From the NCBI GenBank assembly GCA_013176395.1, contig JABMLP010000004.1, positions 682,001 to 746,000 on the forward strand: 64,000 nt of DNA. Direction: 5' to 3'. This stretch comes from Venturia oleaginea. Taxonomy: Eukaryota > Ascomycota > Dothideomycetes > Venturiales > Venturiaceae. The translations under genes were made by a program, and so were the position numbers. Shown here one piece after another: positions 33,236-43,371 of this stretch (positions are counted from its first letter, which is position 1; each line of letters starts with the position of its first letter). Under the pieces are notes generated by a model. That model made no database searches, was not told where the DNA came from, and saw only the letters and a program-made list of their open reading frames with translations.

Positions 33236-35728
33236 CTAAATAACCTCACTTCCACCCTCAAAAACCGCAAAACCAAAAGGTCGGGACCATTTACTCCCAG
33301 TACTATCCTCGATCAGAATGGTGAGACGTTCAATCCCCTTCTCTTTAGCAGAATACGTCGCCTTCCCACCCACAACCGAAACCTCACCGACCTTCACGCC
33401 CTCAACCTTAAACACCGGCTTCACAAATCCCATCGCCAAACCCGCAAGATCGATCTCCACCTTGGACGCCGGGGACACAAACGCATGTGGTTCGGCCATG
33501 AAATTAAGATAGCCTTCGAGGGGGGTATATCCATCCCCCCCTGTAGAACCATCCCACCAATCCGCAATCCCATCACCATTCGCGTCCCAAGATATCGAGC
33601 GGCGCGTGGTGGGGAACGATTCAAGACCCCCCACATCACCCGTCTGATCAATAATCCCCATCTTACGTCCCACACTGCCCCTGAACGTCGCATTCCCACT
33701 CACCGTCTCCATCACAATTCTTTTATCGTGGGAATCTTGAATAGGTTGTGAAACACCACTATCACTAAGAACGATTTTATACGCTTCACTCGCAGATTGC
33801 GTAGTAACGAAACTCTCGAAAAAGGGCTCGGGGAAGAATTTCTGGTAGGAGACGGAGGTGATACTGACGTCGGCGTAACAAGCGATATTTCGAGTTTGAC
33901 TAGTCCCATCACCGAGGTATTGCGTGCTGTTTTCGTTGAAGATGCCGGGCATGGCGTTACCGGCGCAATGGTATTGTTGTGTCCCTGGTAACCCGTCTTC
34001 GTATTGGGCGCGCAGTGCGTAGGTGAGGTTGGATGCTGGACCGCGTTTATAAAGGTTATTGACGAAATTGGCTTGGTGGGCGCCTCCATCTGTGACGCGG
34101 CCGCCGAAGTTGTAGACGACGTTATTTCGTATGTCGAGGCGGCCGGCGAATTCGGCATTGGCGTTGACGCCGCCGGCCATACTGAAGCTTCGACCTTCGG
34201 CGTGGGCAATGAGGTTGTGGTGGAAGGAACCGATGTCGCCGCCAATGGAAGCGGCGTAGCCGTGTTTGGTGCCTGCAGGATAATTCTTGTGGCCGGCGAT
34301 GTTGAGGGGCTCGCTGATCATGCTGCGTTGGAGGGTGATGTTGTGTCCGTCGCGTGAAGAGAAGGTTTCGTCCATTGTCCAGCCCATGCTGCAGCGATCG
34401 AAGATGGCATGGTTGGAGCCTTGCATACCCATTCCGTCGAGTGTTTGGTTGGCAATGGTTCCTGGACGGACACGGATGTGTCTGAAGACGACGTCAGTAG
34501 CCCCTGTGAGACCTAGGGGATAGCCTTGGATTATGATGCCTTTTCCTGGAGCGGTCTGGCCGGCGAGAGTGATGTATTGGCCGCTGACTGACATTCTGGA
34601 CTTTGTGGTGATGACACCTCCAACATCGAAGACGATTGTGCGTGGACCGGTAGCTTTGGTGAGTGCGTATCGTAATGTTCCTTCGACCTCGGTGTCTTCG
34701 AGAGATGTGACGTGGACGACTTTTCCGCCACGTCCGCCGCGGGCATATCGTCCGTGGCCTTCTGCTCCAGGAAATGCGAGTTCTGCACCGCGAAATGTGA
34801 AGGTGCGACCTATATAGGTTGTGTTTTCGGTAACTACATCCACTCGCCAATAGAATGTGTCACGTGTATTGACATTGCCAAATTGAGACGTTGTTCCACT
34901 AAGGCCAGTGGCGACATTCTGTAGTGCTAATGGCGACGTTCCAAGGTAGATGTTGTAAGTCGCTCCCTCCACGGATGCCGCTCTCCATGATACAGCGATA
35001 CTACCATTAGCGAGTTGGACGCGCTCGTTGCGATGTTCCGGCACTGGGAAAGAGATCTGGTTCTGCAAGGACGGAGTATCGATCTCAAACCCGTTCAAAA
35101 ACACCCTGCCGTCTCCGCCTTGATCAGGGGCAAAAACAATCTCCACAGGTTTGCCCTCGATAGCACTGAAGGATATGTAAGAGCTCGCGGACTCCCAAAT
35201 GTTGTCCACGCGCACGGATTGTCCAAATTGGCTGGCTTCCTTTCCGTCCACGGTGATAGTCAAGCCAGCTGTGGCATTGATTTTGTCCCACGCGTTGTGC
35301 CATGCCAGCACTGTGTGTTTGCCTGTTGGAAGTCCAGAAATGGTGAGAGCGAGAGAGGTGTTTGTGCTGGCATCGCTTTTGGTTGAGATTCCTTCAGCCA
35401 CGACGCGCTCGCCCAGCGAGCTGATCATACGGGCGTAAGCCACTTTGTTAGAGTTCCCACCAAGTTTTCCACCCAGGGCTGCCAGAGAAAAGGAGAGACT
35501 TGTTGCATTGCTGGGTGCGAAGTCGGCTCGCGCAGCTTCAGGCACCGTCCAAGTCACATAGTCGCGATCATCAGAGTTGCGAACGTTTACTGGATTCAGT
35601 CTTACTCGGGTGCTGGTGCTTGGTAAAACTGGGATCGTGCCATTCGACGCCCGATCTCTGGCGTTATTATGGGGAAAGGCTGTGGCGCTCGCCAGGAGCA
35701 AACCAGTATGGAAGAGAAAATGCTTCAT
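33236..35728 (-). CDS. Secreted pectate-lyase-like beta-helix protein (PL1-type, bacterial-style architecture)
   Basis: 830 residues, intronless. Residues 1-18 are a signal peptide (MKHFLFHTGLLLASATAF). Residues about 40-220 form a beta-rich domain (AGLTITVDGKEASQFG, VEIVFAPDQGGDGRVFLNG) resembling malectin/galactose-binding folds. About 230-312 is FnIII-like (ISVSWR-type strand, TFYWRVDVVTENTTYIGR). The lyase-like parallel beta-helix starts at 319 with FPGAEGHGRYARGGRGGKVV, continuing RTIVFDVGGVITTK, ITLAGQTAPGKGI and DVVFRHIRVRPG. Near the C-terminus is a calcium-type repeat DANGDGIADWWD followed by DGYTPLEGYLNF, a hallmark of bacterial PL1-like proteins. The substrate is probably pectin or a related uronic polymer, but I cannot place the catalytic Arg/Lys with certainty. 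At 830 aa it is far longer than typical fungal pectate lyases. Confidence 0.85.
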   Translation of the reverse strand: MKHFLFHTGLLLASATAFPHNNARDRASNGTIPVLPSTSTRVRLNPVNVRNSDDRDYVTWTVPEAARADFAPSNATSLSFSLAALGGKLGGNSNKVAYARMISSLGERVVAEGISTKSDASTNTSLALTISGLPTGKHTVLAWHNAWDKINATAGLTITVDGKEASQFGQSVRVDNIWESASSYISFSAIEGKPVEIVFAPDQGGDGRVFLNGFEIDTPSLQNQISFPVPEHRNERVQLANGSIAVSWRAASVEGATYNIYLGTSPLALQNVATGLSGTTSQFGNVNTRDTFYWRVDVVTENTTYIGRTFTFRGAELAFPGAEGHGRYARGGRGGKVVHVTSLEDTEVEGTLRYALTKATGPRTIVFDVGGVITTKSRMSVSGQYITLAGQTAPGKGIIIQGYPLGLTGATDVVFRHIRVRPGTIANQTLDGMGMQGSNHAIFDRCSMGWTMDETFSSRDGHNITLQRSMISEPLNIAGHKNYPAGTKHGYAASIGGDIGSFHHNLIAHAEGRSFSMAGGVNANAEFAGRLDIRNNVVYNFGGRVTDGGAHQANFVNNLYKRGPASNLTYALRAQYEDGLPGTQQYHCAGNAMPGIFNENSTQYLGDGTSQTRNIACYADVSITSVSYQKFFPEPFFESFVTTQSASEAYKIVLSDSGVSQPIQDSHDKRIVMETVSGNATFRGSVGRKMGIIDQTGDVGGLESFPTTRRSISWDANGDGIADWWDGSTGGDGYTPLEGYLNFMAEPHAFVSPASKVEIDLAGLAMGFVKPVFKVEGVKVGEVSVVGGKATYSAKEKGIERLTILIEDSTGSKWSRPFGFAVFEGGSEVI

Positions 35729-36894
35729 TGCACTGTAAAGACCGAAAAGAATGACATGTTCGAAAATCAGTCGACATGTGCCTTCTTACTTTAAGCATCA
35801 AGCCCCAAAATTGCGAGGACAAGTTATCCTGGGAGATTGAAGGGTATTTTGTTACCGGTTAACATCCCGATGAAGATGCTCCTTTCCTTGCGCGTCTTGG
35901 AGGTTTCGAAAAGTGCAGAACGTGCCGCCTTTGACCTATGCAAAGGCTCCGGCATGCTCTAGAAATGGTGACCTCGTATGAAGACATTATCAAAATCAGT
36001 GTCGCTGACCTGGTGAACAAAAAGCTGCACTTGGAGATGGTTTCAATGTCCCAACATGATTGTTTATTTCGAACTGATGAGCTGTGTGATAAGAGTAAGC
36101 ATGACGTTAAGGAGTGAGACCACCCTCGTTCGAACTGAAACAACCTCTCAAGAAAATGTTGCTTTTTGGACCTGATGGATCTCCGGAGCCGTCCCTGAAA
36201 TAGAATGTGGCCCCAGTGCGGTAAGCTCTCCTTGGCTTTTACCTCGAAAAAGGTTAGTGACGATCAATGGGGTCAAAGAGAGTGGGTTGTGAGTACAATC
36301 CCGTTGGCTTGTCTTCTCATTACAGGAATCCGTCTATGGCAAGCCGCGAGGAGTGACCAAAACACAACGTTGTCGATTCTTTTCTCGTGGCTATCTTTTG
36401 ATATCAGCTTTGCCTAGAAGCATATCCTAACCACTTATCCTCCCAACTTATCGTGGTTACGTGCACACTACCACGCCTCAAGGTATTCGTGCCATTCATG
36501 GACGCAGCTCAAACCATCCATGGAAATGCTAGAATATTCCCCATCCAGATAAGAAAGAGGGCTTTATGGCTGCAGGAAGTGCTCAGTGTTTGATCATCAA
36601 CCTCGCTTATTGATTCTGATACTTCCCGGTCCGAGTTATGATATTGGATGCGTGAACATCTAAACCATCAGATCGCCGTCCATAGAAGGGGATAATGAAG
36701 GAGCAGTGCGAAAGAGGGCGAGGGACAAAAGAGATGCGGAGCATTGTCTGGGACCGGAACTCCGGGAGTGGATATCTCAGAACGACTGTTGTCGCCAAGA
36801 TTCTTGGCATAGAGGGATTAGAGCCAGTTGAATATTAATAGAATAGAAATTGTACACGGCGGCTTGTTGCAACTATACTATGCTTACATGGCTA
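35729..36894. other. Gene-free stretch
   Basis: Upstream region of the beta-helix protein gene and left flank of the transposon island. Only short shadow frames. Confidence 0.4.
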
Positions 36895-38311
36895 TTAGTT
36901 GTTAGCTCGTGGCCAATGCATCAATGTACTTGAAACCACCGGTCTGTATATCTCGTGTATATTACACGTACTCAGTAGTATCTCTCTCTCTGACTTGTGC
37001 ATTCAATCTCTGCTTCTCGTGCATTCAACCTTTCTCTTTTGTACATTCAATCTCCCTCTCTCTCGTGCGGTTATCGCAATGGCTCAATTATCTCAAGAAT
37101 CTGGTATTTCTACTACCACCACCACCACCTCCTCATATCGCTGCCGCCAAGAGCTATCTCGAGATCTCCGCCTTGGAATTGTTACTCTTCATGAAGCAGG
37201 CTTTAAACACCAACAAATTCGAGATTAATACCTTAGGAAGGACCCCCTATCGATATCTCAATCCACCAGATCTCTTACGCTTGTACAACTGGCCGTCCTA
37301 CACCACAGAAAAGCGGGAAAGTAGGCCCAAAAGGCCACCTTACAGAGGAGCATATTAACGAGATAATTGCGTATATTTGTAAATCAAAAGCTATAAGGCT
37401 TACCTCCTTCCCAGCCCTCGCAAATGGCCCATTCTCCCACTTCAATATCACCGGAGAAATCATCCGAAAAGCAGTCGCAAAAAGGGGCTACCGACGCTAT
37501 ATCGCACGCCAAAAACCTCCTCTCTCGCAAAAGAATAGGGATCTACGTCTTGCCTGGGCTGAGGAACACCGCAATTGGACTCTCCAGGACTGGCTATACA
37601 TTCTTTGGAGCAACGAAACCTGGGTGACAGGAGGAAGACATGAAAGGCAGTAGGTTACAAGGACACCGGGGGAAGAACTCCACCCTGACTGCGTACTTGA
37701 GAAGCGTCAGAGACGTATAGGATAGATGTTTTGGGGCTGTTTTTCAGGGCTTTCTGGCAAAGGCCCTTGCCTATATTGGGAGAAGGAATGGGGGAGTATT
37801 AATCAGGAGTCTTACGCAGAGAGAATTATACCCCTAATACACGGCTGGTTACGTATGAACCCTGAGCTGTCTCTGATGCAAGATAATGCTCCTGGGCATG
37901 CAGGAAAGGTAGCTCAAAGGGAGATTCGAGAGAGACGTATTCGGATGATTTTCTTCTCCCCCTTTTCGCCAGATCTCAACCCAATTGAGGACATATGGAA
38001 TTGGATGAAGGACTGGATTGAAGCTATGTACGGAGTCAACAAGATTTTCTCTTATGATGAGCTAAGAAAGGTGGTAAAGGAAGCCTGGGAAGCTGTTACA
38101 CCAGAAAAACTGATAGAACTACATGAGACTATGCCGCAGAGATGTCAAGACGTTAAAGAGGCCAGAGGAGGCTATACAAAGTGGTAATATATACAGCCAA
38201 TCAGATTCTGCTTATAAATGTATTGAAACACCAAAAATGGCTGAGATCTTGGTGAAGATACCGATAAATTGAGACCTCATATCACTGTATTAGCGTGGAG
38301 CTAACAACTAA
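36895..38311 (+). mobile_element. Tc1-like DNA transposon (degenerate)
   Basis: About 1.4 kb flanked by TA (36893-36894, 38312-38313). The ends form a short inverted repeat: TTAGTTGTTAGCTC on the left and GAGCTAACAACTAA on the right. Inside is a broken Tc1-type transposase. The element sits just left of the hAT remnant. Confidence 0.85.
37079..38187 (+). pseudogene. Tc1-family transposase (DDE), inactivated
   Basis: The N-terminal helix-turn-helix (LRLGIVTLHEAGFKHQQIRD) is in one frame to 37228. A frame change near 37230-37265 leads to ISYACTTGRPTPQKSG, HLTEEHINEIIAYIC and HFNITGEIIRKAVAKRGYRR. The frame then runs to the end with two TAG stops (37651-37653, 37723-37725). The site that should hold the first catalytic Asp (WSDE in relatives) reads LWSNETWV, Asn encoded at 37612-37614. 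The second acid is present in LMQDNAPGHAG and the third in SPDLNPIEDIWNWMK, with DD34E-like spacing. So the protein has lost one catalytic residue, has two stops and one frameshift. Confidence 0.85.
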
Positions 38312-38977
38312 TAGGCCGGCAACGTAGACATTGGCGTGGATTTAGCAAGGAATCTACGCTAATATCTTCGGCTTTGCAAGCGATTGGTTACTTTGAATAT
38401 ACTGAAAAATCCAGCTCAGGGGCAGCCAAAAACCTCGCCGGCGTGGACCTTAATATTATGAGTTATCGAACCCTCCAAATCGCTCAAATTTGAACATCTT
38501 TTCAATTGCGTTACAACAATGCCTGCGCCAGGAGGACGAGGGCGAGGTAGCTCTCAAGCCTCTCAATCTCAAACTCAGCGTTCTACCGCTTCTGGCCGTG
38601 TCAGTACTCAACCTTCTATATTCGATAATTCATCAACTATCCTCGGCGACGATGAGGCTATCAATTCTGGCCTAGTTACCGGTAATAAACGCAAACGGAG
38701 AGTCACAAAAACTCGGAAAGTTGGCAACCACACAGTTACCTTTACCTAAAGTGAAGGTGAGCCTTCTGCCGATAACCAGAATCCAGTATCACAACCTTTA
38801 GATAATTTCTGTATGCGCAGAACCTACAAAATCGAGGGTATCAACTACCGCCGGCGGGATGACATTGTCTTGAGGCGTGAGAGGAAGAAGAAACTTACCT
38901 CTATGATCTGGCAGAAGGACAATAACGGCAAACTTCGAGGGTTTGCAATCGCGCATCCCACAGAACCAATTATCCTC

Positions 38978-39145
38978 TGTTGAAGTATGAAAGTTGAGTA
39001 ACAAGTGTATTGAGGGTGAGATCCGGAGGATCTCAGCTATATAGTAATACACTAAGCCCAATTGGGCAGTAAACAAACTCCAGTGACAGAGAGTAGCCAC
39101 GCTGGCGCAGGTGGAGGCAATAGCATGAGGATACTCCTTCCAACA
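38978..39145 (-). repeat. Solo LTR of the copia family (reverse orientation)
   Basis: 168 bp, TGTTG...CAACA, identical by eye to the LTRs of the copia element 300 bp away but inverted. The target duplication TCCTC is present on both sides (38973-38977, 39146-39150). Removing it with one duplication restores the hAT reading frame (ATT ATC CTC TAC). Confidence 0.93.
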
Positions 39146-39614
39146 TCCTCTACCATTGCTGCTACTGCAATGGTGAGAACGGCGAAAAAACAAAGGCTCC
39201 ATTTACCCTCGATATTACCCACGGTCATTCTCACGCCCTCACTCATTGGCGCACCAAACACCGCGTTAATGTCAATGGTAATGAGATCCCAAAATACAAC
39301 GTGTTGCAGCAATTGGCGGACCAGGCGGCCAACACCAAAGTTGTAAACGGGATGCGCAAACTTATTTGGCGCGATAATTTTGAGCTCTTCAAGTTGCTCC
39401 TCATCCGCTGGATTGTGTATTGTCATATCGCCATCTCGATGGTAGATGTTGGAAGGAGTATCCTCATGCTATTGCCTCCACCTGCGCCAGCGTGGCTACT
39501 CTCTGTCACTGGAGTTTGTTTACTGCCCAATTGGGCTTAGTGTATTACTATATAGCTGAGATCCTCCGGATCTCACCCTCAATACACTTGTTACTCAACT
39601 TTCATACTTCAACA

Positions 39615-39626
39615 GGTTATGAGCCC
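39615..39626 (+). other. Retrotransposon primer-binding site (half-tRNA type)
   Basis: GGTTATGAGCCC abuts the 5' LTR. It is complementary to the anticodon stem-loop region of eukaryotic initiator tRNA-Met (GGGCUCAUAACC) rather than to a tRNA 3' end. This is the arrangement known from Drosophila copia and yeast Ty5, which prime with a cleaved tRNA. Confidence 0.7.
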
Positions 39627-39812
39627 GGCATCACGCCGCGCGCTCCTCCGATATACAGCACCTTACTGAGCATCACTGCTTCAAATTTGTTGTTCATCAT
39701 CGCTGCTGTTGTTGCTGCCGACGCTCCGCTACCCGGCGTACAGCACACCGTACCAGCACAGCACGGCACCCACCTTTACCTCTGAAGCAGACTTCAGACC
39801 ACCTCTGTCATC

Positions 39813-41117
39813 ATGTCATCTTCCTTCAGCTTCAAGCTTGACCCCAACTCGCTGCCCAAGCTTTCTGCCCGCGGCGATAACTACACAGAATGGCGCTCCG
39901 CGTGGACTGTCGCACTCAGGTACGCTGGCCTCTGGCCGATCGTGTCTGGCAAGAAGACAAAGCCCGCCGCCGTCGCTGGGACTGGCGCAGAAGCTCGCGA
40001 GGAGCTCATCGACAAGTGGGACGCCGACGACAACAAGGCCATGGTCATGCTGCTCTCGTCGGTACACAACGACCTCACGATGTCCATCGCGTCGTGCGAC
40101 ACGTCACCCGAGGCCTGGAAACACCTCGGCAGCCGATTCGACCGCGATACCGGCAACGCGTCCATCACCCTCTTCCGGTCGCTCACAAACCTCCGCTACG
40201 CGGATGGAGACGACCTCAGACTACACCTGGACGAGTTCCATCAGCGATGGACTCGCATGGCAAAGCGATGCGCTGGCTCTTCACAGAGCGTCGCAAAAGC
40301 CATGAAGGCAATGTTTGAATCGGATGAGGTCAAGGGCTCATTCTTCCTGGCCACCCTACCAGATACTATGGACCACGTCATCGACAACCTCAGCTCTCGT
40401 GACGTTACCAAGTTTGTCGACATCGAACCCAAGATCCTCGACATCTCCGACAAGCACTCCCTCGACGCTGACTCCTCTACCGCGTACGCTGCGAAACAAT
40501 CCGCCGCGCGCGGCGCCAAACAGAACCAAGGTGGCGCACGCGGAACGCGTCCGGCTACTAATACTACCGAATGCTCCTGGTGCCGCAAGCACAACATGAC
40601 GTTCATTGGGCACGCCTACACGAACTGTAACGAGCTCAAGAAACACAAGGAGCAACAGCAGCGCAAAGGCAACGGCGCGCCAAAGGAGACGAAGAATGGC
40701 GCAAAACGTCAAAAGGCGAACAACGCGAACGCCGCTGAATCATCAGACGATGAGGACGACGAGGACAGCGCAACTGAGGTGGTGAGCTTCATAGCACATT
40801 ACCGCGCCACCAACGCCACTGCCGGCGCAACCATTGACCTGACTGGATCACCACCGCAGTCGACGCGGACCACGATGATCAACGTAAACGGCAAGCAATC
40901 ACGCGAAACTATAAGTGCTCACGCCGCAATACGTCGGCCTTCAGCAATCGATCCTCCCACAGTATGGCTTCTTGACACTGGTGCCTCGCGGCACATGACT
41001 GGCTGCGCCGATGATTTCGTGTCCTTGTCACCCAAGCAAGGAACGATCACGGTGGCCGGCGGTATCAAGTTACCCATCAATGGTGTTGCTCGTTCGATTA
41101 CGCTGCAGAATGCCTGA
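39813..41117 (+). CDS. Copia gag and protease start
   Basis: 434 residues. It begins MSSSFSFKLDPNSLPKLSA and shows the copia gag helical region (YTEWRSAWTVALRYAGLWPI, AWKHLGSRF). A zinc-knuckle variant reads CSWCRKHNMTFIGHAYTNC (CX2CX9HX4C, longer than the usual CCHC spacing). A charged linker follows. The frame ends just after the protease active-site motif LLDTGASRHMTG. The rest of the polyprotein is in the +1 frame, which overlaps it from 41011. Confidence 0.85.
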   Translation: MSSSFSFKLDPNSLPKLSARGDNYTEWRSAWTVALRYAGLWPIVSGKKTKPAAVAGTGAEAREELIDKWDADDNKAMVMLLSSVHNDLTMSIASCDTSPEAWKHLGSRFDRDTGNASITLFRSLTNLRYADGDDLRLHLDEFHQRWTRMAKRCAGSSQSVAKAMKAMFESDEVKGSFFLATLPDTMDHVIDNLSSRDVTKFVDIEPKILDISDKHSLDADSSTAYAAKQSAARGAKQNQGGARGTRPATNTTECSWCRKHNMTFIGHAYTNCNELKKHKEQQQRKGNGAPKETKNGAKRQKANNANAAESSDDEDDEDSATEVVSFIAHYRATNATAGATIDLTGSPPQSTRTTMINVNGKQSRETISAHAAIRRPSAIDPPTVWLLDTGASRHMTGCADDFVSLSPKQGTITVAGGIKLPINGVARSITLQNA

Positions 41118-43371
41118 CAGATCCACCAAGATCGTCGAACTGACCAACGTCCTCTACAGTAGCGAGCTCTATGGTACACGGCTCTTCTCCTGGAGTTATG
41201 TCCGTCACCATCACAACCTCGAATTGCACGGCAAAGCAAACGACATCTTCCTCACGCGCAACGGCGCCACGGTACTGTGGGCACGGCACGCGGACGGCGT
41301 TGTACAAATCCAAACTAAAACGAAACCCACAGCGCACGTTGCCTCGACCGAATCCCACGCGCCAACTAACCGAGACCTGACGCGCAAATCGTCACTACAC
41401 AAAACCGAGACCGCACCTGCTGCAACCGTCAGTGCACCATCTTGGCCAACACTGGCGCAGAAGACTGCATGCTTCTCATCGTATACGGAGTTTCATCACT
41501 CAGTCGGTCATCTTCACGTCCCAAACCCTGCAAGGATATACAATGATGGGCACCTGGTACCGGCGAAACCTCATGACTTCCACTGCGACATGTGCTCCCT
41601 CAGCAAGTCCAAGCGACAGCGGCCTGCGCCATCCCCACCAGTACTGGCGCGCACCATCAAGCCGCTCGAAGTCATACACTCAGACTTGTCAGGGAAGTTT
41701 CCTCGCCCAAGCCTTGGAGGCGCACGTTACTTCATATCCTTCATCTGCCAAGCAACTCGCTACTCCTGGATCAAGCTTCTTAAGCTGAAGTCTGATGGCC
41801 CCCAGGCGATCCGCGAATTCATCGCCTTCGCAAATACTCAATACAACGCTCAGATGAGTACTGCGAACATCCACATACACAGCTCTACGGTAAAACGCTT
41901 CAAGTCTGACAACGGCGGCGAATACCGCGCCGCTGCCCAGGACCTTCGGCGCATGGGCATACAACATGACATGGTCCCACCTTACCATCATGAGCTCAAT
42001 GGCGTCGCAGAACGGTGGAATCAGTCCATCATTCAGATCGCTCGATCAATGATCCCTACTGACAGTCAGCTGCTCCTTTGGGGTGAGGCTGTGCAGACAG
42101 CCAATTTCCTCAAGAACATATCCCCTCACGCTGCTGACAAACTGGGTCGTACGCCGCATGAATTACTCATTGGCGCGAAACCATCCATCAAGCATCTGCA
42201 CCCATTCGGCTCCAAAATCTTCGCTCACATACCTGTAGAAGCTCGCAAGCCTGGCTCCAAGCTCTTGCATAGAGCGGAGGAAGGCATCTTCGTTGGGTAT
42301 GGGCGCAACACCAAAACTGCGAGGGTCTACATCCCATCGCGTCATGTCATCATGGAAACTCGCAACCTGCGCTTTGAGCCTTTCTCAAGGTCTCAGACTG
42401 CGCCGTATTTCCAACCTGTGGCGGAGAATGAGATACCAGCTGCTGAACCAGTCTCTACATCTCCAAGACGGCCTCAAAACAAAGATCGTCGGCCGTCGGG
42501 GGACACTTTTGCCACACCTCCTACATCACCAACGTGGTCCACGACGACAGCGTACACCCCATCCCGGCTTGAAGCTGGGGTACCTTTGGACCACTCGTAC
42601 GATCAGCCTGCGCCAACGCCTGTGCAGCCCAGCGCAGAAAATGGACAACACACGCGCTCCGCTCCACCCACCTCTGCACCCGGCGCTGGAGCAAGAGGAA
42701 CTCGAAGGGAGACGCGACCGTCACAGGACCTGTCTGATCCAGTCGAGCTCCGACGCTCCAAACGAGTTGCTAAACCTTCACGCAAAGCCGCAGACAACGC
42801 TGAAGCGTCATTGGCTTTGGAAGACATGCTTGCGCCAGATGATGAGAACATGGCGCACGCTGTGGCTTGCGTCACCAAGGCAGACATCGACCACGAGATA
42901 CCTCGCACGTTCAATGAAGCTGTCAACGCCACTAACTCCCCTTTGTGGGTTACACCGATCAACAAAGAAATCCAAGCACATCGTGACAATGGCACATGGG
43001 TGATGGAACACAATCCTCCGCCAAACCTCAAGCTCGTTGGCACACGCTGGGTCTTTGACATCAAGCGCGACGAGCATGGAAAGGTCGTCAAGCGCAAAGC
43101 CCGCCTGGTGGCACAAGGCTTCTCACAACGTCCTGGGGTGGATTTTGACAACGAGCCCGCCCTGTCGCTCATCAAGGACCACAGGATCAGCAATCGTTCT
43201 AAACATATCAACGTTCACTACCACTTCGTCCGGGAGCGATTCGTCCTGGGTGACTACGCCATCGAGCATGTCTGCTCCGCTGACAACCTCGCCGACATTG
43301 GTACTAAATCACTACCACGACCCCTCCTGGATAACCTCCGAGGCCGTATTTGTGCAACTACTGCGCCATGA
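41118..43371 (+). CDS. Copia pol: integrase intact, reverse transcriptase mostly deleted
   Basis: The frame opens at 41011 in the +1 phase and is meaningful from about 41118 (TKIVELTNVLYS). It carries the GAG-pre-integrase HHCC zinc site (HHSVGHLH...CDMC). The integrase catalytic triad is present: Asp in HSDLSGKF, Asp in KSDNGGEY, Glu in NGVAERWNQSI. After a Pro/Ser-rich linker the RT domain begins (FNEAVNATNSPLWVTPI, LVGTRWVFDIKRDEHGKVVK). It is cut right after QRPGVDFDNE near 43155 and joined in frame to the end of RNase H (SKHINVHYHFVRERF, CSADNLADIGTKSLPRP). The YVDD active site is gone. The +1 phase change against gag may be a recoding site or a mutation. Confidence 0.85.

Noticed and set aside
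34004..34357. Open frames opposite the pectate-lyase-like gene
   Set aside because: GC-biased shadow frames inside a clear 830-codon gene.
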